Source: Vibrio quintilis
Lineage (GTDB): Bacteria > Pseudomonadota > Gammaproteobacteria > Enterobacterales > Vibrionaceae
Direction: 5' to 3'
DNA: 64,000 nt
Assembly (NCBI RefSeq): GCF_024529975.1
Contig: NZ_AP024898.1
Coordinates: forward strand, 1 to 64,000
The position numbers and the translations under genes are program-made. The notes below the pieces were generated by a model that did not search any database, was not told where the DNA came from, and saw only the letters and a list, made by a program, of their open reading frames with translations. Positions 8,345 to 17,035 of this stretch are shown here, in pieces. How positions within the stretch are numbered: the stretch's first letter is position 1; every line of letters begins with the position of its first letter.

Positions 8345-10189
8345 CTAATATTCTTTAATTTCACGAACAATACGGAAACCAATGTAATTTGCAGCGGTTG
8401 ATGGAGAAGTGAACAAGCGGCTGAACGATGTCGAATTTTGTGGTGAAAAGCTCCAGGCTCCTCCTTTTGCGATGCCCTGAGGATCACTGGTCCACTCCCA
8501 AACATTTCCAACCACATCGTATAAGCCTAAAGGATTCGGAGAAAATGATTTCACCGGCGATGTACTCTTATTGGACCAATAAGTTCCTCCCCAGCCAGTG
8601 TTTGCCCGGCCTGATTCAAACTTATTTCCCCACCAGTAATCGGTCTGAGTTCCTGCTCTTGCTGCAATTTCCCATTCGTCTTCGGTTGGCAGGCGGTAGG
8701 TGAAACCTGTTTCCTTAGATAACCAGCGTGTAAATGCTTTTGCATCATTAACACTGACACATACAACCGGTGATTCAGATGACTGTTTAAAGCCCGGATT
8801 TCTCCAGTAATGTCCTGATTGAGGCGCCATCTGGTTATTTATCATTGCCGTACATGTCTTCATTAATTCAGCATCTGACTGATAATTTGTTTTCTTAACA
8901 AAGACTTTGAACATCTCAACTGTCACAGGAGTCAATGAAATTGCGAAAGCATGATCAAGGATAACCTGAGATGATGCATATTCTCCAATGAAAAATTTAC
9001 CGGGAGTAATTGTGATCAATTCAGGCCCGCTTACCTTATTGGATAGTGAATCTGCAAATCTGAATCCGGTTTTCAGCTGATTCCGTTCTTCCTGTAAGAC
9101 GGCTCTGACTGAAGAATCCGAGCTTAGCTTAACCGAGCTGTGGTATGGAATATATCCATCCTTTGTGACGCTGATCTGATGTAATCCTTCCTGGAGCGTC
9201 AGAGACAACGGCGTATGCCCATAAGAAATACCATCAATGGTGACCTGATCATCATAAATGTTCGAGCGGATGTTCAAATTAAACCAGGCAATTTCTTTTT
9301 GTTGATTGTTATCGGATTTGAAAAGACAGTACTGTTTTCCAATATCCAGCAACTGGCATACAGTTACATTTGACGGTCTGGCTTCTAGCTGTGCTTCAAT
9401 AATCGTTTTGTAACGGCTCGCATTATTAAATCCGGTTTGTAGTATTTGATGCTTGAGTACATGAACATTTAAAGCTGCATGTGGTGCGTTTTTTTGAACC
9501 GTTTTATTTTCTGTGGTTTGATGAAGTAAGGATGTTTTGAATTGTTTCACCGCTTTCTGCAAAGCCAGCTTGGTTGTTTGTGCTTCACACTGGCGAATCG
9601 TCATTGATGGATTACACCGGTTTGTGAAACTGACCTTTTGAGTACCGACTAAAGATAGCTCATTTTTTAATCGTTTCGCTCTTGCTCTCAGCCGGGTCTG
9701 TTTCAGGTCTGAAATATTCTTTTTTATCAGAATGGCAGTTGTTTTTTGATCTTTTAATAAACCTTCCTGCTCTTCGAGCGTTTTCTCTAACTCATAGCGG
9801 GTTTTCTGGTTCTGTTTATGATTTGACCAGGCGTTTTGATAAGCGGTCTGAAATTTTGTAATATCCAGTTTTGGATTTGTTATCATCTGCTGGTAGGCAT
9901 TTTCCAGCTGTTGCTTTGTTTTGTGTAAAACTTTATCGATTTCGCGGGCCTGTTTTGTCAACCGGTCAAGCTCTGAATGCTGATTAGATACTTTCAGCTG
10001 TTGGTCTCTGAGGATTTTTTCTGCGTTTTCCAGTTCGGTATTTTTACTGAAAATTGCATCATCGATATCCATCACTGAGTCAGGATTTTCTTTAACGTTG
10101 GAAGGTACTTTTTCTTCAGCATAAGCATGAGCCGAAAGGGCAATACTCAGTGAAAAAGTCAGTAATAAAGCCTTAAGTCCTTGTCGCAT
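8345..10189 (-). CDS. Secreted coiled-coil / PEGA / sulfatase-modifying-factor-fold protein
   Basis: About 614 residues. A signal peptide (MRQGLKALLLTFSLSIALSA, cleavage near AYA) is followed by a long coiled coil (about 40-180). A PEGA-like beta domain comes next (YGHTPLSLTLQEGLHQISV), and a C-terminal formylglycine-generating-enzyme-like domain (FGE/SUMF1) covers about 385-612, with YRLPTEDEWEIAARAG and GNVWEWTSD. True FGEs have two copper-binding cysteines near the C-terminus, after the KGG motif. Here the stretch after AKGGAW carries Ser, Phe and Asn instead, so formylglycine synthesis is unlikely and a structural or ligand-binding role is more probable. It is a paralogue of the next gene. 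A TTG at 10204 is an alternative start. Confidence 0.8.
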   Translation of the reverse strand: MRQGLKALLLTFSLSIALSAHAYAEEKVPSNVKENPDSVMDIDDAIFSKNTELENAEKILRDQQLKVSNQHSELDRLTKQAREIDKVLHKTKQQLENAYQQMITNPKLDITKFQTAYQNAWSNHKQNQKTRYELEKTLEEQEGLLKDQKTTAILIKKNISDLKQTRLRARAKRLKNELSLVGTQKVSFTNRCNPSMTIRQCEAQTTKLALQKAVKQFKTSLLHQTTENKTVQKNAPHAALNVHVLKHQILQTGFNNASRYKTIIEAQLEARPSNVTVCQLLDIGKQYCLFKSDNNQQKEIAWFNLNIRSNIYDDQVTIDGISYGHTPLSLTLQEGLHQISVTKDGYIPYHSSVKLSSDSSVRAVLQEERNQLKTGFRFADSLSNKVSGPELITITPGKFFIGEYASSQVILDHAFAISLTPVTVEMFKVFVKKTNYQSDAELMKTCTAMINNQMAPQSGHYWRNPGFKQSSESPVVCVSVNDAKAFTRWLSKETGFTYRLPTEDEWEIAARAGTQTDYWWGNKFESGRANTGWGGTYWSNKSTSPVKSFSPNPLGLYDVVGNVWEWTSDPQGIAKGGAWSFSPQNSTSFSRLFTSPSTAANYIGFRIVREIKEY

Positions 10190-10243
10190 TCTTCTATACT
10201 TCAATCTTTTGGATTATCGAGTTGTCTGACCATTGTAAACGAA

Positions 10244-10296
10244 AACGCCATTTGGTCGTAAGTCATATAATATTAACTTACAGACAAAATGGCGTT
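10244..10296. other. Long hairpin between the two PEGA-protein genes
   Basis: The arms AACGCCATTTGGTCGTAAGT and ACTTACAGACAAAATGGCGTT pair over about 20 bp with one mismatch and one bulge around a 12-nt AT-rich loop. It lies between two co-oriented genes. It has no T-tract in the direction of transcription, so it may be an attenuator or mRNA-stabilising structure and not a classic terminator. Confidence 0.6.
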
Positions 10297-10348
10297 ATAA
10301 CCACACCTTTGTGAACTTTGGCCAGAAATAATCACCTTTATCAGGTGG

Positions 10349-11455
10349 TTAACTTTCTTTGTTTGGACGAAGTTTCACCCACACCGTGTCATTTCCATTA
10401 ATAGTTATAACCTGGTTGTATGTTTCATATCCGTCTTTAGATACAGTAAACTGATGACGACCATGAGGAAGTACAATTTCAACTGGTGTACTTCCATAGC
10501 TGACACCATCGACTTTTACTGAATCCTGAAACTGATCCGAACGAATGGTTACATTGGCCCACTGTTTATCTTTTCTTGGCGTATAGGTTTTCTTGCCCTG
10601 TAAACAATACCGAGTCGATACCCCAAGCAGTTTACACCCGGCAGTGACTTCTGGTCTTGCCTGTAACTGGGCTTTGATTTGTGTGTAGTAATCGTTATTG
10701 CCCTGGAAACCTCTGGATAAAATCTGGCTGTCTTTGACTGAAATATTCAGCTCAACATTTTTCAGATTTTGCTTCGCTAAAATCGATTCAGTCAGGCTAT
10801 CAATGATACGATCATGAAATGTAGCGACCGCTTTTTGTTTAGTCAGATAAATTCCCTGACTGGAGCATTCACCCAAAGTCATCGTTGTTGAACAGGTGGT
10901 TTTATAATGTGTTTCTAAAACCTCTGTTTCCAGGAGCTCTGAATTAATGCGCTTAATTCGTGCCTGAACTTTTGCTTCTTTGAGGTTATCGTATTCATTT
11001 TTCAGACGGGCAACTTTTTGCTTCATCTGCGACAGACGCATCTGGGTTTCTGTCATCGCCTGGTCATTATCAAGGCTGTCTGACTGGTTCTTTTTCAACT
11101 CAGCCCACACAGATTGATACTTTTTCTGAAATGTAACTAAATCTGTATCGGGATCTTCAAGAAGACGACTATATTGTTTGTCCAGATCAGACTTTGCTCT
11201 GTTTCTTTTCGTTTCGAGTGCATCTCCTTCGCGTTTCAGACGTTCATGCTCATTCTTCATTTGCTGAAGCTTCGCAACTTCATCATCGTATTCTGACGAT
11301 GTTGTTTTTATTTCGTCTTGCTTGATATTCAATTTTGTTTCAATAGTCGTAACAGGATCTTCCTGCGAGACATTGGGTTCATCAGCATATACAAATGCTG
11401 AGCTCAATAATGGGCAGAGCGCGAACAAGAGCGCTGGAATGTGACGTACTATCAT
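10349..11455 (-). CDS. Secreted coiled-coil / PEGA protein
   Basis: About 368 residues with a signal peptide (MIVRHIPALLFALCPLLSSA, cleavage near VYA). A strongly charged coiled coil follows (about 30-170) and then a region with two cysteine-containing stretches (TTCSTTMTLGECSSQG, and GCKLLGVSTRYCLQG). The C-terminal PEGA domain contains DGVSYGSTPVEIVLPHG. It has the same architecture as the downstream gene, including the cysteine pattern, but lacks the C-terminal FGE-like domain. The two probably arose by duplication and may assemble together in the envelope. The ATG at 11455 has an AGGGA about 5 bp before it; a TTG at 11470 is less likely. Confidence 0.78.
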   Translation of the reverse strand: MIVRHIPALLFALCPLLSSAFVYADEPNVSQEDPVTTIETKLNIKQDEIKTTSSEYDDEVAKLQQMKNEHERLKREGDALETKRNRAKSDLDKQYSRLLEDPDTDLVTFQKKYQSVWAELKKNQSDSLDNDQAMTETQMRLSQMKQKVARLKNEYDNLKEAKVQARIKRINSELLETEVLETHYKTTCSTTMTLGECSSQGIYLTKQKAVATFHDRIIDSLTESILAKQNLKNVELNISVKDSQILSRGFQGNNDYYTQIKAQLQARPEVTAGCKLLGVSTRYCLQGKKTYTPRKDKQWANVTIRSDQFQDSVKVDGVSYGSTPVEIVLPHGRHQFTVSKDGYETYNQVITINGNDTVWVKLRPNKES

Positions 11456-11986
11456 AGGTCCCTGCAACAATTAAGTAATTAAGCCACAGCCACTCTGTGG
11501 AGAAAGTAAGAATTGACAGTTTTTTTACAAAGTAACTATCTCATAATTCTGAGTATATTAGAGCCATGAATTGTACAAAATGCAACTTAGGTCTCTGATT
11601 TTGTATATTTTACAATATGCAACTTCCATTTTGGGCCTTATAAGAAAATATGCAAGTTTTTAGCAGGAATCTCAGAACTCTTTTTATTCCGGATAACACT
11701 GCCCGTAATTCATGGCCGTTTTAGTATTGTTCCACAGTCATGCTAATTGATATTGTTGTTAATTGTAAGGGGCTTTGATAACAATCTTCATTCATTATGG
11801 ATTGAAATTGATCCGGGACTGATTTCAGCGTAGCTTAATACGTCAGGATAAGAGGTTGTTGTTTCTTAAGTATTTTACAGGAGTGGCAGGTCTGAATTGT
11901 AGATAAATTACAATTCTTTACTTAATATTTGCCCGGGTGAAAGCTATTTTTCCGGCGGGAAGTGTGGGTTATTACGGAGGTTGCGG
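11456..11986. other. Intergenic regulatory region upstream of the AraC-family gene
   Basis: About 530 AT-rich bases between divergent genes. It contains a direct repeat TACAAAATGCAACTT (11574-11588) / TACAATATGCAACTT (11611-11625), an inverted repeat TTGTA-N5-TACAA (11601-11615), and a longer inverted repeat at 11894-11916 listed separately. No gene is visible. Confidence 0.5.
11894..11916. promoter_or_regulatory. Candidate operator, perfect inverted repeat
   Basis: GAATTGTA-N7-TACAATTC is a perfect 8-bp inverted repeat, 70 bp upstream of the AraC-family start codon. The half-site GAATTGTA also occurs at 11569-11576. The binding protein is unknown. Confidence 0.45.
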
Positions 11987-12793
11987 ATGTCAGGACAGAG
12001 ATTATCAATCATTGAAAGCAGACCAAAACCTGCTGAAGTGCTGACATTACCTTCGGATATGCATTGTCACGATCACGGTTATGCTCAGATAGTCATTGGT
12101 TTGAAAGGGCAAAGTGAATTTGAAATCAGCGGTTATGGAAACCGGGTCGGGCCAGGCCAGGGGTGTATTGTTTCTTCGGGTGTCAATCATGCTTTTGGCG
12201 GACTAAGCGGACAAACAGATGTCCTGGTATTAAATCTGCCGGCACCATCTGACAATCATCCGGTTGTACTCCAATACCTCTATGAGCTGTCTCATTCGGA
12301 TGTGTACTTTCACATTGATGGACATCTGAACCAAATTATCCGTTTGTTATCGCAGGAAATGATGTCATTTCCTGACGACGCGCTGTTAAGTAAAGCTTGT
12401 CACGATACATTAGTCATGATGTTGTTCCGGCATATTTCAGGTCATCTCTCCAAATTACAGGACTCGCGCTTTGATCTGACAGCCATTGACAGGTATATCG
12501 AAAATAATATTGCGCGTCGTATCACAATTACCCAACTGGCAGGGAGTGTTTTTCTGGGAGAAAGTCAGTTTCATTCCCGTTTTAAAGCTCAGCTTGGGAT
12601 CACGCCGCATCAATATATTCTGCAAAAGAGAATTGAAGCGGCAAAGGTATTGATTGAGCAAGGTGGCTATAGCCTGGGTCAGGTTGCTGAACTTACAGGG
12701 TTTTCTGGTCAGAGTACATTTTCACATGTATTTGCGCGCTTGCAGGGTATATCACCCTCGGTTTATAAGAAGCGTTTCCATTCTGCAGATTAA
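11987..12793 (+). CDS. AraC-family transcriptional regulator (probable put regulator)
   Basis: 268 residues with an N-terminal cupin-like effector domain (CHDHGYAQIVIGLKG, about 24-38) and a C-terminal AraC DNA-binding domain with two helix-turn-helix motifs. The conserved core ITQLAGSVFLGESQFHSRF precedes the second HTH, LGQVAELTGFSGQSTFSHVF. GGAGG ends 6 bp before the ATG at 11987, which fixes the start. It stands directly upstream of putA, which here lacks the RHH repressor domain of enterobacterial PutA, so this protein is the likely proline-responsive regulator of the block. That role is inferred from position. Confidence 0.85.
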   Translation: MSGQRLSIIESRPKPAEVLTLPSDMHCHDHGYAQIVIGLKGQSEFEISGYGNRVGPGQGCIVSSGVNHAFGGLSGQTDVLVLNLPAPSDNHPVVLQYLYELSHSDVYFHIDGHLNQIIRLLSQEMMSFPDDALLSKACHDTLVMMLFRHISGHLSKLQDSRFDLTAIDRYIENNIARRITITQLAGSVFLGESQFHSRFKAQLGITPHQYILQKRIEAAKVLIEQGGYSLGQVAELTGFSGQSTFSHVFARLQGISPSVYKKRFHSAD

Positions 12794-12813
12794 AGACTGT
12801 TTCTTCTTCATTC

Positions 12814-12860
12814 TATACCCAAGCAACCTGAACCCTGCATCTTCAGGTTGTTTGGGTATA
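12814..12860. repeat. Collapsed MITE copy, 47-bp hairpin
   Basis: Only the ends of the repeat family remain: TATACCCAAGCAACCTGAA, a short centre CCCTGCA, then the inverted end. Read on the minus strand, its first 33 bases match the left end of the 266-bp copy at 18580 with a single mismatch, so it looks like an internal deletion of that subtype. It lies 20 bp after the regulator stop and could act as its terminator. Confidence 0.8.
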
Positions 12861-12865
12861 CTTCA

Positions 12866-12964
12866 TTACTTTGGCGTCAGCTTTTTGTCGCCGAATCGTT
12901 CTCTCTCCATATCTGCTTCATGGAGAACTTTCTGGTTTTCTTCCGATTCCTGTTCATCATACTT
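12866..12964 (-). pseudogene. Possible C-terminal gene remnant
   Basis: A minus-strand frame of about 30 codons reads as a charged, protein-like tail (EADMERERFGDKKLTPK, then stop). An in-frame stop lies upstream, and there is no start with a ribosome binding site. It abuts the collapsed repeat at 12814. It may be the residue of a lost gene or chance. Confidence 0.2.
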
Positions 12965-12968
12965 GATT

Positions 12969-13140
12969 CAATAACGTAACTCTGGTGAAAACTATTTATA
13001 ATGATTGTGTTTGTATTTTGTTAACAAATGGATTTTTCAGCAAAATATCCGGATTTTTTGACAAGTAATATTTCTCCACTCAGAATACACTGCCAGCTAT
13101 TGTTGATAATCAGCTACAGGAAGAGGTTAGAGGAATACAT
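12969..13140 (+). promoter_or_regulatory. putA promoter region
   Basis: TTGACA at 13058-13063, a 17-bp spacer, and CAGAAT at 13081-13086 form a plausible sigma-70 promoter. An AGAGG lies 7 bp before the putA ATG. The -10 match is weak. Confidence 0.4.
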
Positions 13141-16100
13141 ATGTTTATTGCAATGGATGTATTAAGACCTGAGTTTATTGAGCAGTCAGCTGATAAACTT
13201 TGGTCGCTGATTTCCCCATTGTATATGGTGGATGAATCACAATGGCTTGAGCAACTTTTACCCCTCGCGACACCAACTGAGAATGAAAAACAGGAAATTA
13301 CGCAAAAAACAACTGAACTCATAGAAGCGATTCGTGCTGATAAAAAATCTGTTCAGATGATTGATGCATTGCTGCTGGAGTACAGTCTTGATACGCAGGA
13401 AGGCATTCTTTTGATGTGTCTGGCTGAAGCCTTAATGCGGATTCCGGACACGTTGACGGCAGATGCTTTTATCCGGGACAGGCTGAGTGTCGCTGACTGG
13501 AAATCTCATCTGGCCAGCTCTGATTCTGTGTTTGTGAATGCGTCAACCTGGGGATTGATGATTACCGGAAAAGTGATTGGTATATCTGATATTGAAAGTA
13601 CTCATCCCGTCAATGCAGTGAACCGGTTAATTAAAAAATTCTCAGAACCCGTGATTCGTCAGGTGATGAATCAGGCAATGAAAATTATGGGTCATCAGTT
13701 TGTTCTGGGTCAGACGATGCAGGAAGCGCATGAAAACGGCCTTCCGATGCGTGAGAAAGGATACACCTACTCATTTGATATGTTGGGTGAAGCGGCACTG
13801 ACCACGACTGATGCAGATAAATATTTCCATGATTATCTGTCTGCTGTTGAATCTGTCGGGGGGAAACCTCATTCTGCTGATCCGAAGCTGGCGCCATCAT
13901 TATCGATTAAATTATCTGCACTTCATCCCAGATATGAAGCTGCAAACCATGACAGGGTCATGACTGAGTTATATCAGTCATTAATTCGCCTGATCAAACG
14001 GGCAAGAGAACTTGATATCGGGATAACGATTGATGCAGAAGAAATGGATCGGCTCGAATTATCTCTGCAGTTATTTGCCAGGTTGTATCATAGTGCGGAA
14101 GCAAAAGGCTGGGGAAAACTGGGGCTGGTTGTACAGGCTTATTCTAAGCGGGCCTTGCCGGTATTGACCTGGCTGGCGGGTTTATCTGCGGAGCAAGGAG
14201 ACCTGATTCCGGTCCGCCTGGTAAAAGGGGCTTATTGGGACAGTGAAATTAAATTGTCTCAGCAACGCGGTTTTTCTGATTATCCGGTGTATACCAGAAA
14301 AGAGTCATCAGATGTTTCTTATCTGGCATGCGCCCGTTTTTTATTGAGTGAACATATCAGAGGACGCTTATTTCCTCAGTTTGCCAGCCACAATGCCCAG
14401 ACCGTGACCGCAGTTGCTGTGATGGCTTCTCACGAAGATTTTGAATTTCAGCGGTTACATGGCATGGGAGACGGGCTTTTCCACTATGCGATGCAGATGT
14501 ACCGACAGGCTGTCCGGATCTATGCACCTGTCGGAAATCATAAAGATTTACTGCCATATCTTGTCCGGCGTTTATTGGAAAATGGCGCAAACAGTTCTTT
14601 TGTACATCGTCTGGTTGATGCCCGCTGTCCGGTCAGTGCGTTGACGGAACATCCGGTTGAAACATTACAACGCCACGAAATTTTCAGAAATACTGAAATT
14701 GCATTACCCCCCGAAATTTATGCTAACCGACTGAATTCTCATGGAATTAATATTGATATTGAAAGTGAACTGCGGCCTTTTCAGTTAAAGGTCAATCCAT
14801 GGATGAAGTTCCGCTGGACTGCTGCTCCGGTGATCAATGGCATTAATTTGTTCGAAAGCATGATCAAGGCGGGTGAACCGGTCGAAAAGATGATGACACC
14901 TTATGATCGGACAATTGAAGCCGGACAAATGATCATGGCGTCAGAGGAACAGGTGGAACAAGCTGTTCAGATTGCCGCTGAAGCTTATCCTTCCTGGTGC
15001 GAAGCCAGTTATGATTTCCGGTCTGAGAAACTCGTTCAGTTTGCCAGGATCCTGGAAGAGAATTTTGCAGAACTGGTCGCGTTATGCCATCTCGAAGCTG
15101 GTAAGACCATTCATGATTGTATCGATGAAGTTCGTGAAGCCGTTGACTTTTGCCGATACTATGCCATCCGGATTCACACCATGGCACCTAAAGATATTCC
15201 GGGTTTTGATTTGGTGACGCGTCGTATCACGCTGGAAGGGCGTGGTGTGTTTGTGTGTATTAGTCCCTGGAACTTTCCGCTGGCTATTTTTATCGGACAA
15301 ATTACCGCAGCACTGGTTACCGGCAATACGGTGATTGCAAAACCGGCAGAGCAAACGTCTCTGATTGCTGCCCGTGCGGTTGAGATGATGCTGGAAGCTG
15401 GTTTTCCTGCTGGCGTTATTCAGTTATTACCGGGAAAAGGCGCCGATATTGGTATGGCTTTAACCCGTCACCCATTAGTTGCCGGTGTAGCATTTACCGG
15501 ATCGACGGCAACGGCTCAGAGCATCAACCAGACATTGTCAGAACGCGATGTGGCACCTGTTCCACTGATTGCTGAAACCGGCGGAATGAATGCGATGATT
15601 GTTGATAGTACCGCTTTACCTGAACAGGTTGTCCGGGATGTGATGCGTTCGGCATTTGCTTCTGCCGGTCAGCGTTGCTCCGCATTAAGAGTTCTGTATG
15701 TTCAGGATGAGATTGCTGACAGAATTATTACTTTAATCCGGGGAGCAATGGCGGAGTTATCTGTTGGGAATCCTTGTCTGCATTCCACAGATGTGGGGCC
15801 GGTGATAGATCTGCATGCAAGAGAAAAACTATTTGCCCATATTGAGCAGATGAAAAAAACACAGTCATTGATTAAACAGGTATCGTTACCTGATGAATGT
15901 GAAAAGGGATACTTTGTTCCGCCGTCAGCATTTGAGATTGATAGTATCAGTGCATTAGAGGAAGAAACATTTGGTCCGGTACTTCATGTTGTACGTTATA
16001 AAGCGAGTCAGTTAAAAGAGGTGATCGAAGATATTAATCATACCGGCTATGGTCTGACGATGGGAATTCATTCCAGAAATGAAACAACTTACCGCTGGAT

Positions 16101-16266
16101 TGAAAAACACGCCTGTATCGGAAACTGTTATATCAACAGAGATCAGGTGGGTGCCGTTGTCGGTGTTCAGCCATTTGGTGGACAAGGTCTTTCAGGAACC
16201 GGTCCAAAAGCTGGTGGTCCGTATTATTTACACCGTTTTATGAAGACTCGTTTTAGTCAGATATAA
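13141..16266 (+). CDS. putA: Bifunctional proline dehydrogenase / L-glutamate-gamma-semialdehyde dehydrogenase
   Basis: A 1041-residue PutA that oxidises proline to pyrroline-5-carboxylate with FAD and then to glutamate with NAD. The arm region begins at once, followed by the FAD-binding proline dehydrogenase barrel (about 170-480; KLGLVVQAYSKRALP, VRLVKGAYWDSEIK). The aldehyde dehydrogenase domain covers about 560-1035, with the general-base Glu in IAETGGMNA (about 812) and the nucleophile Cys in SAGQRCSALR (about 846). The N-terminal ribbon-helix-helix DNA-binding domain of E. coli PutA is absent. So is the C-terminal domain found in long PutA proteins; a match to that domain is encoded by the next gene. 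The AGAGG ribosome binding site supports the first ATG. Confidence 0.96.
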   Translation: MFIAMDVLRPEFIEQSADKLWSLISPLYMVDESQWLEQLLPLATPTENEKQEITQKTTELIEAIRADKKSVQMIDALLLEYSLDTQEGILLMCLAEALMRIPDTLTADAFIRDRLSVADWKSHLASSDSVFVNASTWGLMITGKVIGISDIESTHPVNAVNRLIKKFSEPVIRQVMNQAMKIMGHQFVLGQTMQEAHENGLPMREKGYTYSFDMLGEAALTTTDADKYFHDYLSAVESVGGKPHSADPKLAPSLSIKLSALHPRYEAANHDRVMTELYQSLIRLIKRARELDIGITIDAEEMDRLELSLQLFARLYHSAEAKGWGKLGLVVQAYSKRALPVLTWLAGLSAEQGDLIPVRLVKGAYWDSEIKLSQQRGFSDYPVYTRKESSDVSYLACARFLLSEHIRGRLFPQFASHNAQTVTAVAVMASHEDFEFQRLHGMGDGLFHYAMQMYRQAVRIYAPVGNHKDLLPYLVRRLLENGANSSFVHRLVDARCPVSALTEHPVETLQRHEIFRNTEIALPPEIYANRLNSHGINIDIESELRPFQLKVNPWMKFRWTAAPVINGINLFESMIKAGEPVEKMMTPYDRTIEAGQMIMASEEQVEQAVQIAAEAYPSWCEASYDFRSEKLVQFARILEENFAELVALCHLEAGKTIHDCIDEVREAVDFCRYYAIRIHTMAPKDIPGFDLVTRRITLEGRGVFVCISPWNFPLAIFIGQITAALVTGNTVIAKPAEQTSLIAARAVEMMLEAGFPAGVIQLLPGKGADIGMALTRHPLVAGVAFTGSTATAQSINQTLSERDVAPVPLIAETGGMNAMIVDSTALPEQVVRDVMRSAFASAGQRCSALRVLYVQDEIADRIITLIRGAMAELSVGNPCLHSTDVGPVIDLHAREKLFAHIEQMKKTQSLIKQVSLPDECEKGYFVPPSAFEIDSISALEEETFGPVLHVVRYKASQLKEVIEDINHTGYGLTMGIHSRNETTYRWIEKHACIGNCYINRDQVGAVVGVQPFGGQGLSGTGPKAGGPYYLHRFMKTRFSQI

Positions 16267-16282
16267 ACAGGAGATGATGACT

Positions 16283-16972
16283 ATGGAATTAATCTGCTTT
16301 TCTGATGCGCATACAGCATGGAAATACTGGAATCTTATTGAGTTTGAACAACGGTTTGAGATCTTAAGCTGCTGTGCTGAACAATTAAAAGCGCAGGATA
16401 AACAATTAGCTGCAATGATGCAGTTCCATCTGGAAGCTGCCAGACCGTTGACTTCAGTTTGCCAGGAATTGCACGGGCCGACAGGTGAAACGAATGAGCT
16501 TTACATGTCCGGACGAGGCGTTTCTGTTTTGTTTCTCAGCAGCGTTGACAGCGCTCTGGCTGCCGGAATTGCATTGCTGTCTTCGGCGCTTATTACCGGA
16601 AACAGTGTGGTGATCTCCAGTAATGACAATACATTCGTCTCCATACTGAAACCTGTGATGACATCAATAAATATACCTGAAAAATTAATTCAGTTTGTAT
16701 CAGAAGAAGCGGGTATGACGATGCTTTCTTCTGATATCCGGAGTGTTGGATTTGTCGGAAACGAATCAGATGAAAAACAATTGAACCGGGCTTTAGCGCA
16801 GCGCCACGGGGCAATTGTGGGTCTGGTTTCTGAGACGGATATGGAAAATCTGCCTGTTGCACATGATCCGTATCTGTCTTTGCGCTTTGCGACTGAACGA
16901 ACCCGCACGATTAATATTACTGCAATTGGGGGCAACGCCTCCTTACTTGAAGTGGGGCATTCCCCACACTAG
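16283..16972 (+). CDS. Free-standing PutA C-terminal-domain-like protein (ALDH superfamily)
   Basis: 229 residues with a reduced aldehyde-dehydrogenase-like nucleotide-binding fold (VLFLSSVDSALAAGIALLSS, GNSVVISSNDN, VGFVGNESDEKQ). No catalytic Cys or Glu motif is present. The last residues, NITAIGGNASLLEVG, closely resemble the conserved C-terminal motif that ends long PutA proteins such as that of E. coli (AGGNASLM-type). The gene begins 16 bp after putA, with CAGGAG 9 bp before the ATG. It is often labelled 1-pyrroline-5-carboxylate dehydrogenase in Vibrio, but without catalytic residues it more likely acts with PutA, for example in closing its substrate tunnel. That function is inference. 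Confidence 0.75.
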   Translation: MELICFSDAHTAWKYWNLIEFEQRFEILSCCAEQLKAQDKQLAAMMQFHLEAARPLTSVCQELHGPTGETNELYMSGRGVSVLFLSSVDSALAAGIALLSSALITGNSVVISSNDNTFVSILKPVMTSINIPEKLIQFVSEEAGMTMLSSDIRSVGFVGNESDEKQLNRALAQRHGAIVGLVSETDMENLPVAHDPYLSLRFATERTRTINITAIGGNASLLEVGHSPH

Positions 16973-17035
16973 ATGTATCGTTGTATCCACAGGCTGGAAC
17001 ACAGGGAAGGCGATCTATAAAACGAGGAAATATAT

